Virus record (IMG/VR): IMGVR_UViG_3300009419_001784
Span: 1-31,707 of that record
Origin: a virus
Length of the DNA: 31,707 bases
Reading direction: 5' to 3' (one strand)
Under the pieces are notes generated by a model that did no database searches, had not been told where the DNA came from, and saw only the letters and a list, made by a program, of their open reading frames with translations. This document shows, one piece after another, positions 1 through 8,044 of the stretch; positions within the stretch are counted from its first letter, which is position 1; each line of letters starts with the position of its first letter. The position numbers were made by a program, and so were the translations under genes.

Positions 1-917
1 GGCATAATCACTGTATTGCACCGGCAAAGGCGGCAACTCTGCAGCAGCAAGATCCCCACCCACGGCATACAACCGGCTGAATTCATTAGCCAACAGTCCC
101 ATCGACCAGCCATCAGACGCAATGTGATGCATGTTAAACAATAATACACCTTCTACTGACGACAACATCAGCCAACTCGCTCGCAATAACACATCAGTGT
201 GCAAGTCAAAGGAGCAGCGCATGTCGTTTTCTATATGTGTCGCCACTAAAGCTGCTTGCTCGGTCTTCGGTAAACCAGTAAATCTATCCGCGTCAACGAC
301 CAGTCGACCATCGCTCGCTGGCATTGCCAAGCCTCACCTTCGCGCAGCACTATGCGACTGCGTAGCACTTCATGACGAATTATTATTGCTCGCAGGCTAC
401 GCTCGGCGCATGCTACGTCAAACTCACCCGAAACCCTAAGCGCCAGTGGCATATTGTAGTTAGCTGATTCACCGCCTTGTAGCTGATGGATAAACCACAA
501 ACGTTGCTGGGCGAATGATAATGGCACAAAACCGTCATGAGCCTGAGGTACCAGCGCCGGCCGCTGTGTTTGTTCGGGGCCGAGTCTTGATAACAAGACC
601 AGCTGCCCTTGTAGTACCGAGTGACTGAACAAATCCTTCACGGTCACTTCCACTGCAAACCGCCGTTTGATCTCTGATGCCAACCTTACAACTAACAGCG
701 AATGCCCCCCCATTGCAAAAAAGTCTGAATCCTCCTGCAACTGTGTCGTGGGCACCCCCAGCACTGCAGACCAAACCTGCGCCAGCGTTGCAGCGTCTCC
801 ACTAAGTGCTGTCACCGGCGCAGCCATCGTCATATTTATCGCAGGCAGTGCACTTTTATTAAGTTTTCCACTTACGGTATAAGGCCATTTTTCTAACTGT
901 AGGGGGTCGTTCAGTAT
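1..917 (-). pseudogene. NRPS fragment (adenylation-domain end, carrier domain, condensation domain), interrupted
   Basis: This is part of a non-ribosomal peptide synthetase read on the minus strand. From about 905 downward the frame gives an A10-like adenylation motif (WPYTVSGKLNKSALP). A peptidyl carrier domain follows with its phosphopantetheine site (FFAMGGHSLL, serine modified). A condensation domain then shows C1 (SFAQQRLWF), C2 (RHEVLRS) and C3 (MHHIASDGWS, the HHxxxDG catalytic motif near 115-140). The reading frame changes near 315-320: upstream it runs into a stop at 246-248, while the other frame continues as VVDADRFTGLPKTEQ through C3 to base 1. A one-base deletion there, real or a sequencing error, explains this. 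The upstream edge is the prophage, so the rest of the adenylation domain should lie beyond the far end of the phage, outside the window. Which peptide it made cannot be told. Confidence 0.87.
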
Positions 918-1003
918 TGGATCTGAAAAATTTGGCCCGACGGCGCGAAGAGCTTATAAATTGCGGACTTTGGGGTTTTAACCTGTTTTGCGATCTACGA
1001 ATG

Positions 1004-1107
1004 GTTTTGGACAAACCCTCTCAAAACCACCCATATTCTGAGATGTTTCGTTCATTTAATGATAGGATTTGGATCGGTTTAAATACCGTTTTGAACAAAC
1101 CCTCTCA
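1004..1107 (+). repeat. Pair of 20-bp direct repeats, candidate transposase end sites
   Basis: The sequence GTTTTGGACAAACCCTCTCA at 1004-1023 recurs as GTTTTGAACAAACCCTCTCA at 1088-1107, with one mismatch in 20. The copies are in the same orientation and about 80 and 165 bp from the presumed phage terminus. Length and location match MuA end-binding sites; binding itself is an inference. Confidence 0.55.
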
Positions 1108-1162
1108 GTTTAAATCCGTTTAATGAACAGACCGATTTAAACCCCGTTTTACCATCAAGTTG

Positions 1163-1190
1163 TCAAAAGTCCGCGCGCGCGCACTTTTGA
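1163..1190. repeat. Inverted repeat with alternating CG centre (possible terminator or protein site)
   Basis: TCAAAAGT at 1163-1170 is perfectly inverted as ACTTTTGA at 1183-1190 around a 12-nt, almost purely alternating CG centre. It lies about 75 bp past the gpF stop, so it could end leftward transcription. The same arms and the same 12-nt spacing recur at 16052-16077 inside the DUF3102-like gene, which favours a protein-binding site. Confidence 0.5.
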
Positions 1191-1264
1191 GTTTAATAAC
1201 GAAGTTTAAACCCACTTCTTTAAACGTCATTTAAAGCCCGTTTTAACCTAAGTTCACCAGGTCT

Positions 1265-2383
1265 TTAAATTATCCCCAGAAGTTGCAGGACGCCTACAAC
1301 AAACACCAATCTGAGTCGGCGTTCACCGCTTTGCACCGTCAGTACACCAGATGCACTGTCATACTGAGCGCCATCAGCTTTGGCCAACAAACCCATCACA
1401 TCATACATCGCTTCCGGCATGCTGCTGGCAATACTGTTTGCAACTGCACCAGACAACATAACAGCAGTGTTTTGCACCTTGACGTTGGCCTTATATAAAG
1501 TGGCCACTGCATCTGGTGGAATATGGCCCAACACAACGCGGCTTTTTGATGCCCGTTCCGGCGTTTCAGTGGCCATATTTGCCAGCCAAGCTCTAAATTG
1601 TGGCACTTGTTGCTGCATTTGCTCATTAACCGCTGCAATAGTCGGTTTTCTGGCTGTGGGCGGCAACTTCGCTAATTCGCGGCCAAGTGCAATATCTGGC
1701 GCGACCCAAGCCATACCCGGATTATAATCCCAGCCAAGATCCACACCAGGGAATTTCTCAATCACTTCGCCAGTCACCGTATCAGTCAGGCTGATCTTGC
1801 GCAGATCGATTTCGTTGGCTGCGGTGAGTTTTAAATTCTGCCGCTTAATATCACGCTCAGATATTGAAATAACTTTGCAGCGGCAATTCCAGCCATTGGG
1901 CGGATAATGGGTCAGCCAGAATGGATGATCCACAGGTAATAAAAATTTATGCCATGGCCTGTGATCAGTCCGTACTTTTTCATCACCAGCCGTTGTATAT
2001 AAAAGAAAGGGTCTTGTTCCCTTCACTCTTTGCTGTTGAGTCCAGCGGCCAGCGGCATTAGCCGTATTTTTGTTGTTCTGGTAAATCACGTTCGTTCGCC
2101 AGCCGCGCTTGCCTTTGTATGACCAGCCATGTTTTGCCACAGTCGCGTCAAACTTCTTGCGAAAGTCCTGCAGCGTGTCACCTTTGCTAATTGCATCAGT
2201 TACAGCCTCGTGCAAGTCGTTTAATAGCGCTGCATTCGTAGCGCCAGCCACAGTAAAAACTTTGGCATGAATAGCGCCCTGCATATCGCGCCATTCTTCA
2301 GTCGGTATTTGTAACTTCTGCAGGTAAAAGTCGATGGCTTCTTTAAACGGGATGATGGTGGTGCTGTATTGAGGTGATGGCAT
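1265..2383 (-). CDS. Phage head morphogenesis protein, Mu gpF / SPP1 gp7 family
   Basis: This 372-residue protein is a minor head protein. Family members sit inside the capsid near the portal and help head assembly or DNA delivery. The family hallmark is visible at about residues 153-170, HPFWLTHYPPNGWNCRC, preceded by a helical region with RTNVIYQNNKNTANAAGR. The last ~110 residues (after VVLGHIPPDAV) lie beyond the usual core and could be a worn nuclease-like tail of the kind some gpF proteins carry; this is a weak guess. It is the last gene of the leftward late operon and lies against the phage end, whereas in most Mu-like phages the protease gene follows gpF. Five phased TTTAAA motifs sit directly upstream of its start. 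Confidence 0.85.
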   Translation of the reverse strand: MPSPQYSTTIIPFKEAIDFYLQKLQIPTEEWRDMQGAIHAKVFTVAGATNAALLNDLHEAVTDAISKGDTLQDFRKKFDATVAKHGWSYKGKRGWRTNVIYQNNKNTANAAGRWTQQQRVKGTRPFLLYTTAGDEKVRTDHRPWHKFLLPVDHPFWLTHYPPNGWNCRCKVISISERDIKRQNLKLTAANEIDLRKISLTDTVTGEVIEKFPGVDLGWDYNPGMAWVAPDIALGRELAKLPPTARKPTIAAVNEQMQQQVPQFRAWLANMATETPERASKSRVVLGHIPPDAVATLYKANVKVQNTAVMLSGAVANSIASSMPEAMYDVMGLLAKADGAQYDSASGVLTVQSGERRLRLVFVVGVLQLLGII

Positions 2384-2384
2384 G

Positions 2385-2432
2385 TTTAAACCTGTTTAAA
2401 GTTGGGTTTAAATCCGTTTAAACCCGTTTAAA
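2385..2432. repeat. Phased GTTTAAAC-like array (5 copies)
   Basis: TTTAAA begins at 2385, 2395, 2407, 2417 and 2427, so five copies repeat at about one helical turn, each mostly inside a GGTTTAAAC-like 10-mer. The array fills the gap between the 92-residue gene and gpF and touches the gpF start codon. Similar shorter arrays are at 12520-12546 and 21890-21928 and in the phage end. It may bind a protein along one face of the helix; the function is unknown. Confidence 0.6.
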
Positions 2433-2711
2433 TTAATACGTTGTAAAGCCCTGGCAGTTGTCGAAAAACTCTATATACATGCCAAGATCCAGATTGGATG
2501 GAATAGCTAATTCCATCTGTTTTTCACGTAACACGTTTGCCAAGCTCTTCGCTGTTTCGTCAGATACATCCAGAGGATCGTTTGTGAGCGCTGGATTACC
2601 CAATAAACTGCTAATTTCGTCCACTTTCAGCAATGAAAACCAATGCCCATTTGGAGCACCAAAAGAGAAGCAATCCTGACTTTTCGGGTCAAATTCAACA
2701 GTCATTTTCAA
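2433..2711 (-). CDS. Hypothetical protein (92 aa)
   Basis: I do not recognise this small, acidic, probably cytoplasmic protein of 92 residues. It has no signal peptide or membrane segment. It overlaps the end of the holin-like gene upstream by 4 bp, so translation is coupled and it belongs to the leftward late operon between holin and gpF. The start at 2711 is set by that overlap. It could be a head or lysis accessory protein, but nothing in the sequence decides this. Confidence 0.6.
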   Translation of the reverse strand: MKMTVEFDPKSQDCFSFGAPNGHWFSLLKVDEISSLLGNPALTNDPLDVSDETAKSLANVLREKQMELAIPSNLDLGMYIEFFDNCQGFTTY

Positions 2712-3274
2712 CCCTTACTGGTCAAGCGGTAGATTTCTTGCTGCAGCTTCTCAACTGCCTGCAAATCACCCCGTTTTTCATTGCCGTGGCTGCTACCAAA
2801 GAAAAACGCGATGATGCTGGCGATAATGGTGCCCAGCACAAAGCCCAAAATTGTATCGGCAAAGCGGATACTGGTTTCCGGGATGGTGGTAAAGGTGATC
2901 AGCGTCACATAACCAGCCGCAAAAAAGCTCCAAAAGATAGTCAGATAGTAAATAAAGCGCTTGGAAAAGGTGTCGCCTTGCTCCAATGCAGCCTTTTGTA
3001 GCGCCCTTGCATCGGCTCGGTCCTGATAGGCCATCCGCTCCAGTTCAGTTTCGTTGGCCATCACGGCGCGGCTGAACTCAACCTGTAATTGCTGATCATG
3101 TTTCAGCTTTTGCAGGGCAGCTTCAGGTGTTCCAGCGCCAGTAATCGCCTGAGCGGTAGCCGTTACTTTCTCAGCAATAGCCGCGCCGTTATCGCCGCCA
3201 ATCCAGCGGCCTAATTTCGCATCCAGCCCAGTTAGTCGGGCCAGAGCGAGTGCAATGGTTATTGGTTCCATCAT
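2708..3274 (-). CDS. Holin-like membrane protein (GTA_holin_3TM type)
   Basis: This 188-residue protein resembles the gene-transfer-agent/phage holins that permeabilise the inner membrane at the end of infection. It begins with a short hydrophobic stretch (ITIALALARLTG) and an Ala/Gly-rich segment, then a charged helical region at about 50-100. Two clear membrane spans follow at about 107-131 and 140-160. The end of the second span, FFFGSSHGNEKRGD, is the family-typical tail. It sits within the late operon, overlapping both neighbours by a few bases, but well away from the endolysin gene. The family call is from memory of these motifs. Confidence 0.72.
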   Translation of the reverse strand: MMEPITIALALARLTGLDAKLGRWIGGDNGAAIAEKVTATAQAITGAGTPEAALQKLKHDQQLQVEFSRAVMANETELERMAYQDRADARALQKAALEQGDTFSKRFIYYLTIFWSFFAAGYVTLITFTTIPETSIRFADTILGFVLGTIIASIIAFFFGSSHGNEKRGDLQAVEKLQQEIYRLTSKG

Positions 3275-3519
3275 TTTTCCTCTTGTTGTTTAAAGTTACT
3301 TGCTTTGGTTTTTAATAAACCTTTGCGGGTTAAGTTTTCGCGGTAGATCTCAGCTGGACGAATGCTATTCCATCCCAACACAAAACAGGCTTGCATGGTG
3401 GCGTCATGGCTATGCAAAGGCAGTGCTTCTGATGGGGTTTCACCATTAAGTTTTTGCACTTCCAGATCTAACCGTTTTTTTCGGCCGCATTCGTAGCTCC
3501 AGTCCCAGTTACGCGCCAT
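3271..3519 (-). CDS. Hypothetical phage protein (82 aa)
   Basis: This is a small soluble protein of unknown function between portal and holin. The frame is open from a GTG at 3531, but the ATG at 3519 (MARNWDWSYECGRKK) has a GAGG motif seven bases upstream and overlaps the portal stop, so it is the likelier start. The N-terminal half has paired Trp and Cys residues (NWDWSYEC). It is translationally coupled to both neighbours, which supports it being a real gene. Confidence 0.6.
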   Translation of the reverse strand: MARNWDWSYECGRKKRLDLEVQKLNGETPSEALPLHSHDATMQACFVLGWNSIRPAEIYRENLTRKGLLKTKASNFKQQEEK

Positions 3520-4987
3520 CTTCGGCCTCACTCATGCCTTGTAAAAACTCCAGCGTCAGCATTTGGCGCGTCATATCCGACATTCCACTTGCGGTGATGC
3601 CTGGCATGGCTTGTTCGATGTGGGTCTTCAGCTCTTGCAAGTCTTTTGCGCTTTTAGCAAACTGAAAAATGGCTGCCACTTGTGCATCAGTAGCGCTATC
3701 AAAACCGCTTAATTCGTCATCCTTTGCCGAAAAATCCACTTTGGCCGGTGTGGCAATCCCTTTGCCGTCATCGACCACTTCCAGCAGATCTTCGCCATCC
3801 TTGGGCACTGGTACACCCAGCTCGTTGTAGGCCCATTCCTTGCTGACTGGCACCAGACGGCCGGTTTCACGAACCCGGCTCACGGTTTCAGAATTCACTT
3901 CGCGGCGGTCTTTAAAAATCCACTTCGGCGGCTCACCGCCGTTGAAGTTGATTTCATGCAGAATTTGCAGGATTTGGTTGCGGCCATCGACCACCAAGGC
4001 GCGATCGGCCCGTTGGTTTTCACTGGCGCGTCTGGCGTGGGTATCGCTGGCTGCGCGGGCACCTTGGCCGTTTTGCTCTGTGGCCAGCGTTTGGCTGGTC
4101 AGCGCTTTGGACATCTCGCGGTTACACAGGTCAATCAGCTGCGCCTGCACCGGTTCGCCGCCGCCTTTGCGCTCCAAGATTTCAACTTTTGAATTCTCTG
4201 GAATAGCTGCTATTCCATCAGTAATAAGTCGTGACAGACCTTCCAATAAATCATCAATGTCCTTCTGCTCTGAGCCTTCCGGATATTTACCAATTGGAAA
4301 TGGCACGCCAAAACGCTCACAGAGCTGGACAAAAAACTGAAAGCCACCGTGTTTAAACGTCCATGGCCAAAAACAGCTAGACAGCAGCGCTACGCCATAG
4401 GCGTTATCTGGACTTGGCATGTGTCGAACACAGAAAAAACGGCGCGGATCCAGCTCAATGCCGTGTGGCGCTTCTTTGGTTTTCAGCAGCAGGTTATGCT
4501 CCGGGTCAAACACAAACCGGCGTGTTTCCCAAGCTTCAATAGATTGCGGCATCCAGCGGTCATCTGTTTTGATGAACGGGACTAAATGCACGGACGAAAA
4601 GCCGTATAAAATCGCGCTATACAGATGCCAGTCAAAGTCCTGCCAGCGCGTATTGGTGCTGGGTGGCCGGTTAAACAGCTTTTTGGCGGCTTCAAAGCTA
4701 TCCATAGATGCTTTATCACTGCCACCTGGCACCAGTTCCGTCTGAAAGGCCAGCAAGCCAGCGCGCATGGTTCGCAGCTCACCAATCACATGGGCATCAC
4801 GGCTGATGGCATGGTAAATATCGGAGTTTTTACCGGCTTTTCTTAAGATAGGATCCGGGTTTGGCAGCTCCCGCAGGTAGGCCCAGGTTTGCGGATCCGT
4901 TGCCACCCGACTAAATATCGTTTGCAGGTTATCTGCAGTTTTTTTGGCGGCAGGCTGAGGCTGTCGGTAATATTTTTGTTTTCTCAT
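3509..4987 (-). CDS. Portal protein, DUF935 family (Mu gp29-like)
   Basis: The portal forms the ring at one head vertex through which terminase pumps DNA and to which the tail attaches. The 492-residue length and sequence match the DUF935 portals of Mu-like phages. Recognisable stretches are DPILRKAGKNSDIYHAISRD near the start, the aromatic WQDFDWHLYSAILYGFSSVHLV region, and HMPSPDNAYGVALLSSCFWPW in the middle. The final ~80 residues are an Asp/Glu-rich helical tail. Its start overlaps the terminase stop by 4 bp, giving the standard order small terminase, large terminase, portal. Confidence 0.92.
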   Translation of the reverse strand: MRKQKYYRQPQPAAKKTADNLQTIFSRVATDPQTWAYLRELPNPDPILRKAGKNSDIYHAISRDAHVIGELRTMRAGLLAFQTELVPGGSDKASMDSFEAAKKLFNRPPSTNTRWQDFDWHLYSAILYGFSSVHLVPFIKTDDRWMPQSIEAWETRRFVFDPEHNLLLKTKEAPHGIELDPRRFFCVRHMPSPDNAYGVALLSSCFWPWTFKHGGFQFFVQLCERFGVPFPIGKYPEGSEQKDIDDLLEGLSRLITDGIAAIPENSKVEILERKGGGEPVQAQLIDLCNREMSKALTSQTLATEQNGQGARAASDTHARRASENQRADRALVVDGRNQILQILHEINFNGGEPPKWIFKDRREVNSETVSRVRETGRLVPVSKEWAYNELGVPVPKDGEDLLEVVDDGKGIATPAKVDFSAKDDELSGFDSATDAQVAAIFQFAKSAKDLQELKTHIEQAMPGITASGMSDMTRQMLTLEFLQGMSEAEDGA

Positions 4988-6723
4988 GATGAGTAACCCT
5001 GAATGGACCGTTGTACTTTTTTGCTACCCACCTTTGGCATCCCGCCCATGCCAGTACTGGCAATCATCCAAAGGATGGAAGCCGCACACAGCAAGTCGAA
5101 GTGATGTCCAGGTTGCTTTTGTGGCCAGTCTTCCAACTCGCCTTTGAGCAAAGTGCACTTCTCATGAAAGGCGATTTGCGCAGGCATATCGGTCACGAAT
5201 GGTTCAAGCGCAGCGATGCGTTCTTCCTGGCTAATAAGTGATGTAACCCCCCTAAGCGGCAGCGCCACTTTTTCATCCAGGCCGCGCTTTTTAAAGTCGC
5301 TGCGCATATAGTCAAAGGCGTTGTTGTTCTCGAAGCCCCACACTAGGCAGCCGAATTCCTTCTGCACTTTGATGATGTCTTTTAACAGCAGGCTGGCACC
5401 GCGAACCTTGCGGCTTTCATATTCGATATGCAGTTTTTTCAGCTCGCGCGACCAGAATCCGGCGACAATAGCGCTGGGGTCAGCGGTAGTGGTTTTACCC
5501 ATGGAGGGGTCACAAGCGCCATACGGTAGCCAGTCGGCAAGCCGGTTCACCCAAATTTCATAGCGATAAAAAATCTGCTCATCATCGCCTTTGGCAATGC
5601 CTTGCATCTCACGGTTAAACTCACGCGGGTTACTGGCCCACATGGCCATTAAATCGTAAAGGCTGCGCACGCTTGGCCAGCTGGTTTCAGCGCCTGCAGC
5701 CATGCTCTTTTGATGTTTGAGCCAAAACTTAAACGAAGGACGATCTTCTTTCGCTAAGGCTCCACCGCCTGCTGCCGCAGCTTTTTCGGCTTCTTTGTCG
5801 GCATAAATCATTAGCTCACGGCATTCGGACCAGCGATCCATATCGCGCGGGAAGGTTTTGATGGCTTTAAACCTATGCACGATATGACCAGGCGCATTTT
5901 CGGCACGACTAATCGGGTCGTCGTTGTTTAGAACCGTGTTGACGCCCAGAAACTTCACAGAGCCATCTGGTGGCCCCAGGTATTGCACCGACGCTTCCAA
6001 AAAGCGCCAGCGCGATTCACGTTCTGTGGGTGACTTGGCTTCCGAGTCCGTAATGATGTCATCGGATAGCAACAGCTTAGGGCGGCTGGCACCATGGAAT
6101 GCACCCCGTACCGCTTGATCCGCGCCCCGGCTTTCAAACCGGACGCCTTGCGCCGTGGTGAATTCACCAATCTTCCAATGGTTGGACGGCTGGCATAGTT
6201 CTGGAAAATCCAGTGACAGGTTGCTGTTGCTCAGCAATTCGGTTTTCACCACTTCCAGCGTTTTGGCGGGCATCTTGGCTTCTGCGCCAAATAAAATGAC
6301 GTAATCAATGGGCAATGGCAGCGGTTTTAATCCCGTTTCCTTGCACACAGCTTCATCATTTAACAATGCCAATACCGCGACATACACCGGCGCTAATTTA
6401 CAGCCCAAAGTCGATTTGGCTTCGCCCCTGGGGGCTACATACCAATGCTTCCAGCCACTGTTGAGTAACAGCGCTTTGGGTAGCCAATCCATAAAGTATT
6501 GTTGGAACTCAGACGGGCTTGCGCCCGCGTCCAGCCACATGTGATGCGGAAAATAGGTATACACAAAAAACTGAAAATCACCGGACAGCACCCGTTTGCG
6601 GCGTGCCCGGATAGCTTCTGGCGAGGGGTCCATTTTTCGTGCTTTGGCCTCGATATCTCGCCGCAACATGGCAGCGATTTTGTCGAGTTCTTCCAGAAAG
6701 TCTTTACTGTTGATATCAGCCAT
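4984..6723 (-). CDS. Terminase large subunit (Mu gp28-like)
   Basis: This is the ATP-driven DNA packaging motor and nuclease. About 579 residues from the ATG at 6723, which overlaps the small-terminase stop (ATGGCTGA); a start at 6744 is also open but would overlap more. A Walker-A-like loop APRGEAKST is at about residues 97-105, and a Walker-B-like LLLSDD follows in RPKLLLSDDIITD. The C-terminal nuclease half shows YGACDPSMGK (first acidic residue), VWGFENNNAFDY and HHFDLLCAASILW. In Mu-type phages the protein cuts packaged DNA in flanking host sequence after replicative transposition. Neighbours on both sides are packaging proteins. Confidence 0.93.
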   Translation of the reverse strand: MADINSKDFLEELDKIAAMLRRDIEAKARKMDPSPEAIRARRKRVLSGDFQFFVYTYFPHHMWLDAGASPSEFQQYFMDWLPKALLLNSGWKHWYVAPRGEAKSTLGCKLAPVYVAVLALLNDEAVCKETGLKPLPLPIDYVILFGAEAKMPAKTLEVVKTELLSNSNLSLDFPELCQPSNHWKIGEFTTAQGVRFESRGADQAVRGAFHGASRPKLLLSDDIITDSEAKSPTERESRWRFLEASVQYLGPPDGSVKFLGVNTVLNNDDPISRAENAPGHIVHRFKAIKTFPRDMDRWSECRELMIYADKEAEKAAAAGGGALAKEDRPSFKFWLKHQKSMAAGAETSWPSVRSLYDLMAMWASNPREFNREMQGIAKGDDEQIFYRYEIWVNRLADWLPYGACDPSMGKTTTADPSAIVAGFWSRELKKLHIEYESRKVRGASLLLKDIIKVQKEFGCLVWGFENNNAFDYMRSDFKKRGLDEKVALPLRGVTSLISQEERIAALEPFVTDMPAQIAFHEKCTLLKGELEDWPQKQPGHHFDLLCAASILWMIASTGMGGMPKVGSKKVQRSIQGYSS

Positions 6724-7225
6724 TTTCTGACATCTCACGGTCAATCACCGGACCAAAGGCTTGCAGGATTTCAACAAACTCCGGCGCAAATGCCGGAAAG
6801 CGTTTGCTGACAAATTCGGCCAGTTTTTTAATGACTTCAGCGGCAACGGTACGACGTGCAATATTGGTATTACCGCCGCTGGCCTTCATCACTTTGGACA
6901 TCATGTCAGTGAGGCTGGACAGGGTTTTGGTGCGCTGCTCTAGGCTTAAACTTTCGCCTTGCGATTTTAAAAGCTCAAACGTTGCAGCAACCTGCAGGCT
7001 GAACTCTTCCACAAAATCCACAGTGAACTCACCCACCGGACCTTTGGCCCGTCTTGCTGCTGTGCGCGCCAAATCCCAGTCATCCCCTTGGCTGCTTGCT
7101 TCCGCTTTCCAGCGCCGCGCAGTGCCTTCCGGGACGCCATGGCTGGCCGCAGCAACAGACAGCGCCAGCAGGCTATTGACATAGGCATCGCGCACCCGGT
7201 CTTTAATGTCTGATGCGTGCGCCAT
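6716..7225 (-). CDS. Terminase small subunit, DUF1804 family (Mu gp27-like)
   Basis: This 169-residue protein is the DNA-recognition part of the packaging terminase. The N-terminal third is a helix-turn-helix typical of DUF1804: KDRVRDAYVNSLLALSVAAASHGVPEGTARRWK. A long helical C-terminal part suits ring formation and contact with the large subunit. The start at 7225 overlaps the stop of the upstream gene (TAATGG) and its end overlaps the large-subunit start, so the genes are tightly coupled. Confidence 0.88.
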   Translation of the reverse strand: MAHASDIKDRVRDAYVNSLLALSVAAASHGVPEGTARRWKAEASSQGDDWDLARTAARRAKGPVGEFTVDFVEEFSLQVAATFELLKSQGESLSLEQRTKTLSSLTDMMSKVMKASGGNTNIARRTVAAEVIKKLAEFVSKRFPAFAPEFVEILQAFGPVIDREMSENG

Positions 7226-7548
7226 TACTTCAGTGCTCCTTTGACCAGCTCCGCCACCAGCATTGTGATAAGTCCGGCGGCTCCGCCATAGGCAGCCATT
7301 TTCACTTTCAGATTGGACAGCTCATTGGCCTGGTTCTGCTGCGATAACTCGGCAGCACTGACGCGGTTGTTGATTTCAACAAAACGCCGGTCAATATCGT
7401 TTTCTAATCGGTCCAACCGCTCATTCACAGTTGCTGCAGATTCACGAATGGCCGTCTGTTGGGCGCGTAATGCTTCCAAAATGGCTTGCTGGGTTGCTTC
7501 AATGGAACCCACGCTATGGAATAATTTGTGCTCTTGTTCTGGCGTCAT
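7225..7548 (-). CDS. Coiled-coil protein with C-terminal membrane span (XhlA-like topology)
   Basis: The first ~75 residues of this 107-residue protein are a strongly heptad-like coiled coil (EATQQAILEALRAQQTAIRE, then NERLDRLENDIDRRF). A single hydrophobic segment, AAYGGAAGLITMLVAEL, is at the C terminus. This layout is that of haemolysin XhlA and similar phage lysis helpers that sit on the cytoplasmic face of the membrane. It overlaps the endolysin stop by 4 bp, so a role in lysis is reasonable, as holin partner or antiholin. No sequence motif proves it. Confidence 0.65.
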   Translation of the reverse strand: MTPEQEHKLFHSVGSIEATQQAILEALRAQQTAIRESAATVNERLDRLENDIDRRFVEINNRVSAAELSQQNQANELSNLKVKMAAYGGAAGLITMLVAELVKGALK

Positions 7549-7985
7549 GGCGCAATCACCTTCACTTCAGCTGAATTGGTGGTCGCTACATCAAAATGCA
7601 GCCAGCTGACGTCCCGCTCGATGCGGGTCAGGTATGGAAAACGATGCGGATTGGCCAGGATAAACTTGCGGGCTTGCTCAGCTGTCGTGTGCTTGAAGTT
7701 GACGTCAAAAGCGCGGCCGAATTTATGCTGGCTGTGGATAGCACCCACCGTGCAATTAAACGGACGCCAGCCCCGGTACTGATTCGAACCACCAACAGCC
7801 CAGTTGTTGACTGTGGCAGGTCCAAACTCTTCACGTAGCGCCTGAAGGGTTTTCAGTGCCCGGTCATCGAACAGGTTTAGGAATTTTTCAGGGGTCTTTT
7901 CAAACTTGCGGTAATAACTTTCTGGCACTAACTCATGCCAGTGAAATGACGGTGCCAATGGGCACTGAATTGGGTTTGTGATCAT
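7545..7985 (-). CDS. Endolysin, peptidase M15 family
   Basis: This is a zinc peptidase that cuts peptide cross-links in peptidoglycan during lysis. The M15 zinc-binding motifs are present: HSQHKFGRAFDVN with His87 and Asp94, and SWLHFDV with His130. The length (146 residues) is usual for the single-domain M15_3-type phage enzymes. There is no signal peptide, so it needs a holin for export. The start at 7985 has AAAGGA upstream. It is the first gene of the leftward late operon and the CTGTAAAGT dyad lies about 60 bp before its start, so it is probably switched on by the Mor-family activator encoded next to it. Confidence 0.88.
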   Translation of the reverse strand: MITNPIQCPLAPSFHWHELVPESYYRKFEKTPEKFLNLFDDRALKTLQALREEFGPATVNNWAVGGSNQYRGWRPFNCTVGAIHSQHKFGRAFDVNFKHTTAEQARKFILANPHRFPYLTRIERDVSWLHFDVATTNSAEVKVIAP

Positions 7986-8044
7986 GTCGCGCGTCCTTTA
8001 TAAAGTGGCGACACCATTAGATCAGGTCTGTGATTTTTCTTACG

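Larger units (their letters stand above)
924..1264. other. Prophage end region, no gene: direct repeats and TTTAAA motifs
   Basis: This 340-bp stretch has no convincing gene; a 68-codon frame at 917-1123 looks like chance. It holds two near-identical direct repeats, GTTTTGRACAAACCCTCTCA, at 1004-1023 and 1088-1107, 84 bp apart. It also has many TTTAAA-type motifs (for example 1078, 1109, 1136, 1205, 1219, 1230) and an inverted repeat at 1163-1190. Mu ends carry several transposase-binding sites of about 22 bp, and the pair of direct repeats is the obvious candidate for such sites here. That role is inferred from position only. Confidence 0.6.

Noticed and set aside
917-1123. 68-codon plus-strand frame at the phage end
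   Set aside because: It begins at the NRPS/phage junction, runs through the direct repeats, lacks a ribosome site and has no protein-like pattern.
2385-2432. Possible CRISPR array or iteron origin
   Set aside because: The unit is only about 10 bp with no unique spacers. Mu-like phages replicate by transposition, so an iteron origin is not expected; kept as a phased repeat only.
3840-4340. 166-codon plus-strand frame opposite the portal gene
   Set aside because: It is antisense to a well-recognised portal gene and its composition follows the complementary codons.
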